Source: Cecembia calidifontis (lineage in GTDB: Bacteria > Bacteroidota > Bacteroidia > Cytophagales > Cyclobacteriaceae). From it: a stretch of 64,000 nucleotides of DNA. This document shows positions 27,180-37,200 of this stretch, one piece after another (position 1 is the first letter of the stretch; each line of letters starts with the position of its first letter). A model generated the notes under the pieces. That model was not told the DNA's origin. It was given only the letters and a program-made list of their open reading frames with translations, and ran no database searches. The position numbers and the translations under genes are program-made. The stretch lies in NCBI RefSeq assembly GCF_004216715.1, contig NZ_SGXG01000001.1:2299001-2363000 (forward strand). Direction: 5' to 3'.

Positions 27180-28286
27180 ATGTCGAACCAATCACTTGAA
27201 CCATCCCAACGTTTGGTCTCCCTGGATGCCTACCGGGGTCTGACCATGTTTTTATTAATTGCAGAAGCAGCTTGGGTCTATCAAACTTTATTGGATGCTT
27301 TTCCTTCCGATAGTTTTGCACATGCTGTTTTTACCCAGTTTACCCATCATCCATGGAATGGATTACGGTTTTGGGACCTTATTCAGCCATTTTTCATGTT
27401 TATTGTCGGGGTAGCCATGCCTTTTTCCCTTAACAAAAGACTGGCCATGGAGGGCAAAAGTTCTAAAGTAACTCAGCACATATTGAGACGTTGCCTGTTA
27501 CTTTTCCTTTTTGGTACCGGACTCCATTGTGTCTATAGCCAGAAATTGGTTTTTGAATTATGGAACGTGTTGACCCAACTCTCATTTACGATTTTAGTGA
27601 CTTATTTTTTGATGAGGTATTCTATCAAGGTCCAGCTTGGGATTTCCTTTGGTCTCTTGATTCTTACTGAGTTGCTTTACAGGGTTTATGCTCCGGCATC
27701 ACCATTTGTCATGGGCGAAAATTTTGGATCCTATACCGATATGTTCTTGATGGGGAAAATTAATGGTGGCGGTTGGGTAGCCATCAACTGTATTCCTACC
27801 GCTGCCCATACTATCTGGGGTGCATTGTGCGGTAATTTGCTCCTTTCCAAAAGAAATGATGTTGAGAAAATTAAAATTTTGTCAATAGCTGGTATTATTG
27901 GTTTGATTTTAGGTTATGGACTCGATTATTTAGAAATAACCCCCATCATTAAAAGAATCAGTACCAGTTCATTTGTAATGGCATCAGGGGGATGGGCTTT
28001 GATTGCCTTGGCCTTTTTTTATTGGTTGGTGGATATGAAAAAGCAACAGTCTTGGGCTTGGGCTTTTGTGATTGTTGGGATGAATCCAATTTTTATCTAT
28101 TTGTTTGCTGAGGTACTTGGTCACCGATGGTTATTTGGTTTTATTAAAATTTTCAGTTTTGGGTTTTTAAAGCCATTAGGGATTTCAGAACTGGTTTTGG
28201 CCATAGTTACGGCATTGCTGACCTTAGGGGCCATGTGGTATTTGTGCTATTTTCTCTATAAGAAAAAGATATTTTTCAAAATTTGA
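27180..28286 (+). CDS. DUF5009 / NagX-like membrane acyltransferase family protein 1
   Basis: This polytopic membrane protein of 368 residues belongs to the family related to heparan-alpha-glucosaminide N-acetyltransferase and NagX. The N-terminal signature is VSLDAYRGLTMFLLIAEA, followed by WDLIQPFFMFIVGVAMPFS. About ten membrane helices are visible. NagX-type proteins are found with N-acetylglucosamine pathway genes, which fits the NagB-NagA and GH20-like genes in this window. Acetyl transfer to an amino sugar is possible but unproven. It is coupled to the Sde182-type gene upstream and converges with the M48 protease gene. Confidence 0.78.
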   Translation: MSNQSLEPSQRLVSLDAYRGLTMFLLIAEAAWVYQTLLDAFPSDSFAHAVFTQFTHHPWNGLRFWDLIQPFFMFIVGVAMPFSLNKRLAMEGKSSKVTQHILRRCLLLFLFGTGLHCVYSQKLVFELWNVLTQLSFTILVTYFLMRYSIKVQLGISFGLLILTELLYRVYAPASPFVMGENFGSYTDMFLMGKINGGGWVAINCIPTAAHTIWGALCGNLLLSKRNDVEKIKILSIAGIIGLILGYGLDYLEITPIIKRISTSSFVMASGGWALIALAFFYWLVDMKKQQSWAWAFVIVGMNPIFIYLFAEVLGHRWLFGFIKIFSFGFLKPLGISELVLAIVTALLTLGAMWYLCYFLYKKKIFFKI

Positions 28287-28366
28287 AAGGATTTTGAGTT
28301 GGCAAGAAAATAAGTGATTTGATGGAATTAAATTCTTTGAAAGGCTTTTGATTAAAAGTTTCTAGT

Positions 28367-29812
28367 CTATTTACCAATCACTTTAATCAATTCCCCTTTG
28401 TTCAAGTTGTCCGTGAGCAGCCATCCGTTTAAAATTGCCAGTTCATTAAACCTAGCTTTTGGCATTTTGAAATATTCAAATGCTTCCTGGACTGTCATTT
28501 GCTGAGGAACAGACTTGATGCGGATGACATCCGCAGTCCGGTTAAGTTTATCGACATCTTTCAGTTCCTTAAAACCCATGATTGACTCCAAAAAAATATT
28601 TTGTTTTCCCTGAAATTTTGAAGCCTCTGCTAAACCCATTAACTGGTATATCAAGCCATTATAATGGATGAAAGATGCCATTAACCGGACACTGCTTTTT
28701 TCCTGTTTTTGATCTGCAATGAGGGTAATTGCGGGAATGTTATTGATGGGGTTATTGGATTGCTCTTTGAGTTCCAATTTGTACTGTTCTATAAATGCTT
28801 TGGCTGCTTCTTCTAAAGTTTTTTGGGGGTTAAGTGTTAGGATTAAAATGGCATCCCCTTCTTTAGATGCTGATTGAACTTGTTGGGGTGTATTTTGAAA
28901 ACTCCAATCTTTTGGCAAAGGGTAACTGAATTTTAATGTCGGGTGGTAAAAGATGCCATTTTCCACAAAACCCTGCTTGGGGTCTTCTCCATAAATTATT
29001 CCATCGATTCTTTTTAAATAAGATTCTCTATTGATGGCAGCATCAGACACCTGCAATTTTTCTTTCCATTGCTCTGCAAGCTTACTGACAGTGACTTCCC
29101 TTTCCTCAGGTGAAGGATGTGTGGACAAGAAATCTGGTATTTTTTCGGCCCCGGAACCTTCACTTTGCCTTTTGAGGGTTTCAAAAAAACCAGCCATTTC
29201 TGTCGCATCATATCCGATTTTGGTTGAATATTCAACTCCCAATTTGTCTGATTGCCTTTCTGCATCCCTTCCAAAACTCAATAAAGCAAGTTGCATTCCT
29301 TGTGATAATGGTTCGATAAACTGACCTAATTCGGGCACCAATACAATTCCTGCGACAATACCGATTTGGCCTAAGAGCATGTTGCGCTGCTGAATCACAG
29401 AATGTCGGGCAGTGATATGACCAATTTCGTGCCCCAGGACTCCTGCGAATTCCGCTTCATTGTTGAAATGGGCCATAATACCCCTTGTGAAGTAAACATA
29501 TCCTCCCGGAAGTGCAAAAGCATTGAGAACGGGAGAATCTACAATTTTGAACTCATAGGCCAGGTTGGGACGATGGGATATGGCTGCCATTTCAAGTCCT
29601 TTTTCTGTGATGAATTGTTGGAGTTCGGGGTCATTATATAGGCCGAAGTAGGCGATAATTTCGGGATCGGCCTCTTTTCCCATGGCAATTTCCTGGGCTT
29701 CCGACATAAATACCATTTGCTTTTTGCCTGTGACCGGATTGACCGCACAGGAGTAGTTAAATGAAATAATGGCAATGAAGCAAATCAGAAGGAGTTTTTT
29801 GCTTGGATTCAT
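28367..29812 (-). CDS. M48-family metalloprotease, lipoprotein
   Basis: This zinc protease of 481 residues resembles BepA/YfgC, which handle misfolded outer-membrane proteins. A lipoprotein signal ends in SFNYSC (Cys22). The zinc motif HEIGH is at residues 128-132. A downstream AERQSDKLGVEY segment supplies the third, glutamate ligand of the family. STHPSPEER follows, a conserved substrate-site feature. The C-terminal part (about 290-481) holds a region of unknown fold and a LysM-like end (LAILNGW...LNKGELIKVIG). It is a single-gene unit, divergent from the esterase gene. Confidence 0.9.
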   Translation of the reverse strand: MNPSKKLLLICFIAIISFNYSCAVNPVTGKKQMVFMSEAQEIAMGKEADPEIIAYFGLYNDPELQQFITEKGLEMAAISHRPNLAYEFKIVDSPVLNAFALPGGYVYFTRGIMAHFNNEAEFAGVLGHEIGHITARHSVIQQRNMLLGQIGIVAGIVLVPELGQFIEPLSQGMQLALLSFGRDAERQSDKLGVEYSTKIGYDATEMAGFFETLKRQSEGSGAEKIPDFLSTHPSPEEREVTVSKLAEQWKEKLQVSDAAINRESYLKRIDGIIYGEDPKQGFVENGIFYHPTLKFSYPLPKDWSFQNTPQQVQSASKEGDAILILTLNPQKTLEEAAKAFIEQYKLELKEQSNNPINNIPAITLIADQKQEKSSVRLMASFIHYNGLIYQLMGLAEASKFQGKQNIFLESIMGFKELKDVDKLNRTADVIRIKSVPQQMTVQEAFEYFKMPKARFNELAILNGWLLTDNLNKGELIKVIGK

Positions 29813-30045
29813 ACTTGAAACGCTAATTTTCTGGAAAGATTAAGGAAACTTAATACCCCTATTAATTTAAGAAATTTGCAATTGTTTTCCCTTGTTTTTT
29901 CAGAGATTTAATAGTTTGTATAGCCAGAAGCAAGATTTTTAAAGTTGGATGTGAATGGGAAGGCTTTTTTCGAATTAATACTCAGGATCAGATAAGGTAG
30001 GCTTGGAATGATTGGAATTTGATTTGGAAAACTTTATTTTGAGTC

Positions 30046-30954
30046 ATGAAAAAACTCTTATTACTTTCTGTCCTAATCCACTTGTTTTGTCAGGGTTTTT
30101 CTCAGACCGAAATGGAACTTTATGCTAATTTAATTCTCCCTAACGCAAAGGAAACACCTAATGAAGAAAAATCAGAAATAGGTGATGATGGTATCTTGAG
30201 GATCAGTAAAGTTAGCAAACCGACACTGACAGTATATTTACCAGAAGAGGGAAAGGCTACAGGACAGGGAGTAATTATTTGCCCTGGAGGGGGCTATTGG
30301 ATTTTGGCGGCCGGGCATGAAGGTTCTGATGTGGCCAAAGAATTTGCCAAAAGAGGCATTTCAGCCTTTGTACTAAAGTATCGCCTTCCAAGCGAAGATA
30401 CCATGTTCGACAAAACTATCGGACCTTTGCAGGATGCCCAAAGGGCTATCCAAATGGTAAGAGAAAATGCCGATGAATGGAATGTCAATCCTGATCAGGT
30501 GGGGATTTTGGGGTTTTCAGCAGGAGGGCACCTGGCTTCTACAGCCGGCACCCACTTCAAGACAGCAAAAATCAACAATCCTAAAAATATAAACCTAAGG
30601 CCTGATTTTATGGTTTTGGTCTACCCTGTTGTCAGCTTCGATACGGCAATTGGGCATAGCGGGTCTTCTAAAAACCTATTGGGAGACAATTCTTCCCAAG
30701 AATTGCTGGATAAGTTTTCCAATGAAAAACATGTGGATCCCAATACCCCGCCTACCTACTTGGTCCATGCCAAGGATGATCGGGTCAGCATCCAAAATTC
30801 ATATGTTTTCGAAAATGCCCTGAAGCAGAACAATGTTCCTGTGGAGACTACTTATTTTGAAACCGGTGGTCATGGCTTTGGAATGATCAATCCCCAATCA
30901 GATATTTTGTGGATGGATCGGGTAGAGGCCTGGATAAAAAGGATTTTTCATTAA
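30046..30954 (+). CDS. Secreted alpha/beta hydrolase, acetyl-esterase-like
   Basis: This 302-residue esterase of the BD-FAE/acetylxylan-esterase-like group probably removes acetyl or other acyl groups from glycans. The signal peptide ends near GFSQ (about residue 20). The oxyanion segment ICPGGGYW is at about 78-85. The nucleophile motif GFSAGGH is at 156-162 (Ser158). The catalytic aspartate is in HAKDDRV and the histidine in GGHGFG near the C-terminus. The upstream 233-bp gap shared with the protease gene holds no other gene. A TATTTTGA element 11 bp before the start is one base off the TAnnTTTG -7 pattern. Confidence 0.87.
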   Translation: MKKLLLLSVLIHLFCQGFSQTEMELYANLILPNAKETPNEEKSEIGDDGILRISKVSKPTLTVYLPEEGKATGQGVIICPGGGYWILAAGHEGSDVAKEFAKRGISAFVLKYRLPSEDTMFDKTIGPLQDAQRAIQMVRENADEWNVNPDQVGILGFSAGGHLASTAGTHFKTAKINNPKNINLRPDFMVLVYPVVSFDTAIGHSGSSKNLLGDNSSQELLDKFSNEKHVDPNTPPTYLVHAKDDRVSIQNSYVFENALKQNNVPVETTYFETGGHGFGMINPQSDILWMDRVEAWIKRIFH

Positions 30955-31033
30955 TGTCCTCGGTAAGCTTTTGGTCTTTGGGTTGGATAGGAGCTCTATT
31001 TTGACCAAATTAGCCAAAACAAGTCAAAATGGA

Positions 31034-31648
31034 ATGAAAAGGTTTATTGCAGGATTTATAGCGGCAGCATTGATTTTTGTGGGCATTTGGTTGTTGCTGG
31101 ACAAAAAGGAAAATAAGGAGGAGTTAAGGGAAAGTTCGGCATTGATCCAGCAGCAGATCCAACAGGTAGGTAAATTGATTGTCACCGAGGGCTACTTCTC
31201 CCAAGTGTTCACTTTCAAAAACTCCCAAAACCTTTTTCTTAATCTTTTGACTTCAGATAAAAAAGCATTGGTGGTAGCCAATGCCAAAGTCACCGTGGAA
31301 TATGACCTCAGGGCTTTAGAAACGGAGTTGGATTTGGAGAATAAAACGGTCATATTAAAAAAGATCCCCGAACCGGTAATCAATATTTATCCGGATATCG
31401 AATATTATGATGTGACTCAGGATTATTTCAATAAGTTTGGGGCAGCTGATTACAATAAAATCAAAAACACTGTCAATGCCCGCATCCGGGAGAAGGTCTA
31501 TCAGTCCAATCTCATGGACAACAGCAGGGAAAGATTGATGGCAGAGCTGGCAAATATCTTTGTGCTAACAAAATCTTTGGGCTGGACACTCCAATACAAT
31601 GAAGTCATCATTGAAAGTGAGGATCAAATGAAGAATTTAAAAAGGTAG
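31034..31648 (+). CDS. DUF4230 membrane-anchored protein
   Basis: This protein has one N-terminal membrane helix (RFIAGFIAAALIFVGIWLLL) and a DUF4230-type domain (VTVEYDLRALETELDLENK... near residues 80-110). I chose the ATG at 31034, giving 204 residues, because it places the membrane helix at the N-terminus. An in-frame upstream start at 30971 would add 21 residues that look like spacer. The function of DUF4230 is unknown. The gene follows the esterase gene by about 80 bp on the same strand. Confidence 0.75.
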   Translation: MKRFIAGFIAAALIFVGIWLLLDKKENKEELRESSALIQQQIQQVGKLIVTEGYFSQVFTFKNSQNLFLNLLTSDKKALVVANAKVTVEYDLRALETELDLENKTVILKKIPEPVINIYPDIEYYDVTQDYFNKFGAADYNKIKNTVNARIREKVYQSNLMDNSRERLMAELANIFVLTKSLGWTLQYNEVIIESEDQMKNLKR

Positions 31649-31794
31649 GAGGGAGGTAAGGATTTGAATTCAAGGGGTTTTTGTTTAATATTTAGACTTT
31701 TTTAGTAATTCTGCTTAATTTTTTATCAGTTTTATTTTGTTTTTGATAAAAAAACGTATTTTTATTTTTCTGATTGTTTTACAAAACAGACTAC

Positions 31795-32991
31795 ATGTCA
31801 CAAACTTCGTCGCTACCTAGGATTTATTCCATAGACTTATTCAGAGCGATTACCATGCTTTTGATGATTTTTGTCAATGACCTATGGACTTTGAAAGGGA
31901 TACCAAGGTGGCTTGGACATGTAGAAGCAGAAGTAGATGGGATGGGATTGGCGGATGTAGTTTTTCCGGCTTTTCTGGTGATTGTGGGATTGTCTATTCC
32001 TTTTGCCATTTCTAAAAGAATCCAAAAGGGAGAAAGTATTTCAGATACTTTAACACACATTTTTTTAAGGACTTTGGCACTATTGACAATGGGCATTTTT
32101 CATGTCAATCTGGAAAACTATAATTCTGCAGATTCATCATTATCCAAACCAATTTGGCAGATTTTGATGACAGTTGCATTTTTTATGATTTGGCTGGATA
32201 ATTCAACCTATCTCAATAAAAAAAGGAACAATTTAATTCAGGTCACCGGGTTGCTGCTTTTAGGCTTACTTGCTTATTTATATGTAGGAGGAAGCCCTGA
32301 AAATCCTACCTGGATGAGATTTCATTGGTGGGGTATCCTGGGCCTGATTGGCTGGGCTTACCTCATTGCTTCAGTGGTTTATTTGGCTTTTAGGGAAAAT
32401 ATTGTGGTCTATTTCGTTTTTTTCCTTTTCTTTCTTTTTTTTAATTCGGCTGAAAAACTTGGTTGGCTAAATTTCCTTGAGCCTATTAAACCCTATCTCT
32501 GGATTTCAGGTAATGGATCAATCCCGGCATTTTCAATGGCGGGGGTGATTATTGGGGTTTATTACAAGAATTATCTGGCCAAGGGGAAAAATGACAATTA
32601 CTGGCTGATTCTTGGATTATCGGCTTCTTTTCTGATTTTGTTTGGACTGTTGACAAGACCGCTTTGGGGAATTCATAAGATTGGTGCATCTCCATCTTGG
32701 GTAAGCATTTGCACAGGCTTGAGCTTTTTGTTTTTAGCTTTGTTGATTTGGTTAGCGGACAGAAAAGGAAAAGCTGTATGGTTTGATTTTATCAAGCCGG
32801 CAGGTACAAGTACCTTGACCTGTTATTTGATTCCCTATATTCACTATGCTTTGTACGCTATGATGGGTTTGGCATTGCCTGTTTTTCTGAGGACAGGGCT
32901 AGTTGGCATCCTAAAATCCCTTCTATACGCCTTCATTATTGTATGGGTTACAGGTTTATTGGAAAAGAAAAAAATACGACTCAAAATTTAA
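31795..32991 (+). CDS. DUF5009 / NagX-like membrane acyltransferase family protein 2
   Basis: This is the second member of the family in the window, with 398 residues from the ATG at 31795. A TTG at 31774 would add seven residues with no family character. The signature is YSIDLFRAITMLLMIFVND, then DVVFPAFLVIVGLSIPFAI. About ten membrane helices are visible. The next gene, GH20-like, starts 18 bp after its stop, so the two are probably co-transcribed. That pairing supports a role with N-acetyl-hexosamine release. A catalytic role is inferred from the family only. Confidence 0.78.
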   Translation: MSQTSSLPRIYSIDLFRAITMLLMIFVNDLWTLKGIPRWLGHVEAEVDGMGLADVVFPAFLVIVGLSIPFAISKRIQKGESISDTLTHIFLRTLALLTMGIFHVNLENYNSADSSLSKPIWQILMTVAFFMIWLDNSTYLNKKRNNLIQVTGLLLLGLLAYLYVGGSPENPTWMRFHWWGILGLIGWAYLIASVVYLAFRENIVVYFVFFLFFLFFNSAEKLGWLNFLEPIKPYLWISGNGSIPAFSMAGVIIGVYYKNYLAKGKNDNYWLILGLSASFLILFGLLTRPLWGIHKIGASPSWVSICTGLSFLFLALLIWLADRKGKAVWFDFIKPAGTSTLTCYLIPYIHYALYAMMGLALPVFLRTGLVGILKSLLYAFIIVWVTGLLEKKKIRLKI

Positions 32992-33008
32992 CCATCAACT
33001 TGCAGATT

Positions 33009-34148
33009 ATGAAAAAATTCATTCCCGCCCTTGCTTTCTTATCAATTTTTATTTGGCAAGGAAATGCTTCTTTAGCATTTGCTTCTGAACAATATGATGA
33101 TCTTCCAGTCAAAGGTTTGGCTATTGCCGCCCCAAAATCCAGTGAACTGGATCGATTTGTCCGGTTTATGCACGAAGAATTAGGACCAAGAAAGATCAAT
33201 ACCTTGGTTTTGAGGGTAGATTATAATTATCAATTTGAAAGTCATCCGGAACTCAGGGATGAGGATGCGTTGAGCAAAAGGGATGTTAAAAAATTGGTGG
33301 CTGCTGCCCGGCAGCATGGGATAAAAATCATCCCTCAAATTAATCTTTTGGGGCATCAGTCTTGGGCCAATTCAACCGGAAATTTGTTGAAGGTATATCC
33401 TGAATTTGACGAAACTCCTCATGTCAAGATGCCTGATGTTTATCAGTTGCCTAATCCGGATGGATTATATTGCAAAAGTTACTGTCCTCTTCATCCTGAT
33501 GTCCATAGGGTAGTATTCGCTTTAGTCGATGAAATTGTTGAGGTTTTTGAGACAGATGCATTCCATGCTGGCTTGGATGAAGTCTTTTACATAGGAGATG
33601 ATAAATGTCCAAGGTGTCAGGGATTGGATAAGGCAGAGCTTTTTGCCGGGGAGGTGACCAAAATCAGAAACCACCTGGCTTTGAATGAAAGAAAGCTATG
33701 GATTTGGGGAGATCGTTTGATTGATGGCAAGACCACTGGAATAGGTTTATGGGAGGGTAGCTACAACAGTACGCACCGTGCTGTCGATTTGATACCAAAG
33801 GATGTAGTGATCAATGATTGGCATTATGAAAAACCCGTTGGTACCCCGGTTTATTTTGCGATGAAAGGCTTTAATGTGATCAGCTGTGCTTGGAGAAAGC
33901 CTGAGGTTGGGGTAAGTCATGTTGAGGATATGTTCCTTTTCAGAAGGAATAACACCGAGGTGATGAAAGATAGGTTTGCCGGAGTAATGCTGACTGTATG
34001 GTCAGGGGTAACTCCTTTTTTGGACGGGTTTTATGCCTATAAAAATAATCCAAACAAAGTATGGACTGAAGAGGAATTAAACAATCCCTGGGTGACATTT
34101 GTGAGAATGTTTGACCGTTTGGAGGAGATTATAAAGTCAGAAGAATAG
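33009..34148 (+). CDS. GH20-like glycoside hydrolase (hexosaminidase fold)
   Basis: This 379-residue secreted protein has a (beta/alpha)8-type core resembling family 20 beta-N-acetylhexosaminidases. The signal peptide ends near LAFAS (about residue 26). Barrel strands are visible at INTLVLRVDYNY and IKIIPQINLLGHQSW, and the Asp-Glu pair typical of GH20 is in HAGLDEVF. The second half has WIWGDRLI and VMLTVWSG barrel strands. There is no N-terminal GH20b domain, so it is a short form. The ATG at 33009 was chosen because it gives a clean signal peptide; the frame continues upstream inside the previous gene. Beta-N-acetylhexosaminidase activity is likely but unproven. Confidence 0.75.
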   Translation: MKKFIPALAFLSIFIWQGNASLAFASEQYDDLPVKGLAIAAPKSSELDRFVRFMHEELGPRKINTLVLRVDYNYQFESHPELRDEDALSKRDVKKLVAAARQHGIKIIPQINLLGHQSWANSTGNLLKVYPEFDETPHVKMPDVYQLPNPDGLYCKSYCPLHPDVHRVVFALVDEIVEVFETDAFHAGLDEVFYIGDDKCPRCQGLDKAELFAGEVTKIRNHLALNERKLWIWGDRLIDGKTTGIGLWEGSYNSTHRAVDLIPKDVVINDWHYEKPVGTPVYFAMKGFNVISCAWRKPEVGVSHVEDMFLFRRNNTEVMKDRFAGVMLTVWSGVTPFLDGFYAYKNNPNKVWTEEELNNPWVTFVRMFDRLEEIIKSEE

Positions 34149-34267
34149 CTTAGCTTTCTTGATGGCAAACATGATTTTATCCTTCTGGTTAAAGAATCAG
34201 TAATTTGATCTAATGAATCGGATACTGGGAAATTGAAAATCCAGTTGAAATCATTTGTACATACAAT

Positions 34268-37200
34268 TTATTCTGATAGGTTTTTCCAAAGGATTCTTTT
34301 ATTTCCAGAAAAATCAATGGCTTCAATTTTACCGTAATCGGGCTTAATGGAGATTCTTCTTGAGGATTGGGAAAGATACCCATTGTTATGAAAAACTTCA
34401 TATTGCCTTTGGCTTCCATCTTTGAGGGTAATGATAAGCTTAAAATCCAATGGGTCCAGGGGGATAGTTAGTTGCTCTTTCTCAGGCTGGTTTTTGGTAA
34501 ATACCTTCAATTTGCCATCATGCTGTACAGCAAGGATAAGTTTTTTGCCATCAAAATGCGTGAGTAGTGCTAGACCTCTTCCCTGTCCGGTTACCAGAAA
34601 GCCTGAACTTCTTAAGCTATTTGGTTTCAACCTACCCTTTTCAGAGGTGAAATGAACGCCTTTCAGGCCATTATATCTTCCGGTTATGGTTTCATTGCCA
34701 AAAAAATTACCCGTCATCAAAATTTCATTCCCATTTTGAAGGATACCATAGATAGGCCCGATTTGAGCTTCAATAGGAAGGGGGGTGATTTCAAATTTCC
34801 CTTCCCGGTTCTTTTTTAAAAAACCGGATGCGAATGTTTGGGCTTCTAAAGAAACCGCATTTTCCAGGTCGGTCTTGTTAAAAAAGTTTTCCAAGGAATA
34901 ACCGGCATATGCAGAATAGATCAAAAATCGGTTTTTCCAAGAAGGAATCTGGGAAACCAAAGCATCTCTTCCGGGAACTGCATAGTAAGCATTCCCGAGG
35001 TATTGGAACATAATGGGATCAATACTCTGATTGTTGTCAAAGTCTTTGGCAATTAATTTTAATGGTTTGTCAGGGTTTGCGTTCCACCTGGCATTCAGTC
35101 CTAAATTGCCCAAGATGTATTCAGACTCCCCATCTCCATCCATATCAGTAGCATAAATACTGTTCCACCAACCTGATGACTGACCGGGGCCGAATTCTTC
35201 AGATACATCTTCGAAGGTGATTTTATCACCATTTACGTTTTGGCGAAAGAACTTGATAGGCATCCACTCCCCGGCAATAATTAGATCAACCTTGCCGTCT
35301 CTATCAAAATCTGTCCATATGGCATCCGTTACCATGCCGATTGTAGACAGTATTGGACAGACTTCTTGGGTGACATCAGTAAATTTCCCTCCTGCATTTT
35401 TTAAGATAAGTGATGGGGGAGTTTTTGGATATTGACCAGGAACTACCCGTCCTCCAATGAAAATATCAATAAGCCCATCACCGTCAAAATCTGCTGCTGT
35501 TACCACAGATCCACTGAAGTTAATCTGGGGTATAATTCCATCCCTGATTTCAAATTTTCCTTTTCCGTCATTGATATATACCCTGTCCTGATAATGGGGA
35601 CTTCCTGCCTCGTAGCGGGTACCACCACTGACTACATATAAATCAAGATCTCCATCGTTATCAATATCCAGTAAAAGACAGCCCATATCATCGTAGGGAT
35701 AATCTGAGTCCAATTCACTTTTGGAGAACTTGCCATTGGTGTTTTGAATGAAAAATGTACCCGGATTTCCTTTTGAACCACCTACAAAAAAGTCATCCAG
35801 GCCATCACCATTGATGTCTCCAACGGCTATTCCCGGCCCATTTTCGGAATGTTTGTGGGGCAAAAGCCTTTGTCTGTTGAAATCTTTGTATGAAGAATGA
35901 ATGTGCCTGTAATCTATCCCTAATTCTTCGCTGATTTCTCTATAATAAGCGATGCCATCTGGTTCATAGGAAGCATTTTCTCTTTTCTTGGCATTTTCAT
36001 AAAAAATCTCCACCGTTTGGTTGGGGGCAATTTCATGCAGGACTTGATATTTACCATCCGGCCATATAATTTCAATATTCTCTATTTTTTGGGATTCCCC
36101 AAGTCCAAAATGGGCATTGGGCTCAACAAAAGATTTGTATCCCCTTGTGGGATAATGCTCATAATAGAGTTTTTGTCCTTGTCCCGCCTGTTCAAAATCA
36201 ATAAAAATCTTTGTTCCTAGTCCTTGAAGGTTGTTTTTTGGGCCCTGAAGTCTGATTTTGATAAAATTTGATTCCTGAGGTTTTTTCTCTCTGGTATTGT
36301 TTTTATAGACAAAAGCCTTGTCGTTCAGGTTGTTGATGACCAAATCCAAATCACCGTCGTTATCCAAATCCGCATACGCTACACCATTGGAGATAGAGGC
36401 CTGTACCAAACCCCAGGCACTGCTCTTATCTTCAAATCTCAGGTCTTTTTTATTCTGAAAAACATAATTGGGCAACTTTACCTCTTTTAATTTTGAAAGT
36501 CCTTCCAATTGAAGTTTTCTTCTGTCTTCTGGGCTGGTAAATGGACCTAAATTCTTGCTAAAATTGATGTAGTCCATGTCAGTTACATCTTTCCCATAAC
36601 CATTGCTGATGAATAGGTCCCTCCATCCGTCATTGTCAAAATCTGCAAATAGGGGAGCCCAGCTCCAATCTGTCTGAAATATTCCCGCCAAATATCCGAT
36701 TTCAGAAAACTGGTTATTTCCTCGATTAAGTTGAAGGGTGTTTCTCACATATTGGGGCTCATAGCCCAAAGCAAGATTTGCCTGATATAAATCGTAGTTT
36801 TCTGTTGGCGCAAACATGGTTTTTTGTCTGAGGTTGTCTGGAGGAAACATATCCAGGACGATAATATCCGAAAGTCTATCGTTGTTATAATCAGCAATAT
36901 CTACCCCCATCGCATTGAAACTTTGATGATCAATCATTTCAGCGATTTTATTGGTAAATGTACCATCCCCATTGTTGATGTACAGAACATCATTGGTGAG
37001 GAAGTCATTGGCCACATAAATATCAGGAAGGCCATCTTGATTGATATCAGAAATGGCTAAGCCTAAACCGTAGCCCTCGATCAAAATTCCAGCTTCTTGG
37101 CTGACATTGGTAAAAGTGCCGTTTCCATTATTGCGAAAAAGTTTGTCGTTGCTTTTTCCCGTTCCGCTTTTGTCCCTTGGCCGGGACAGGTTTCTTTGAA

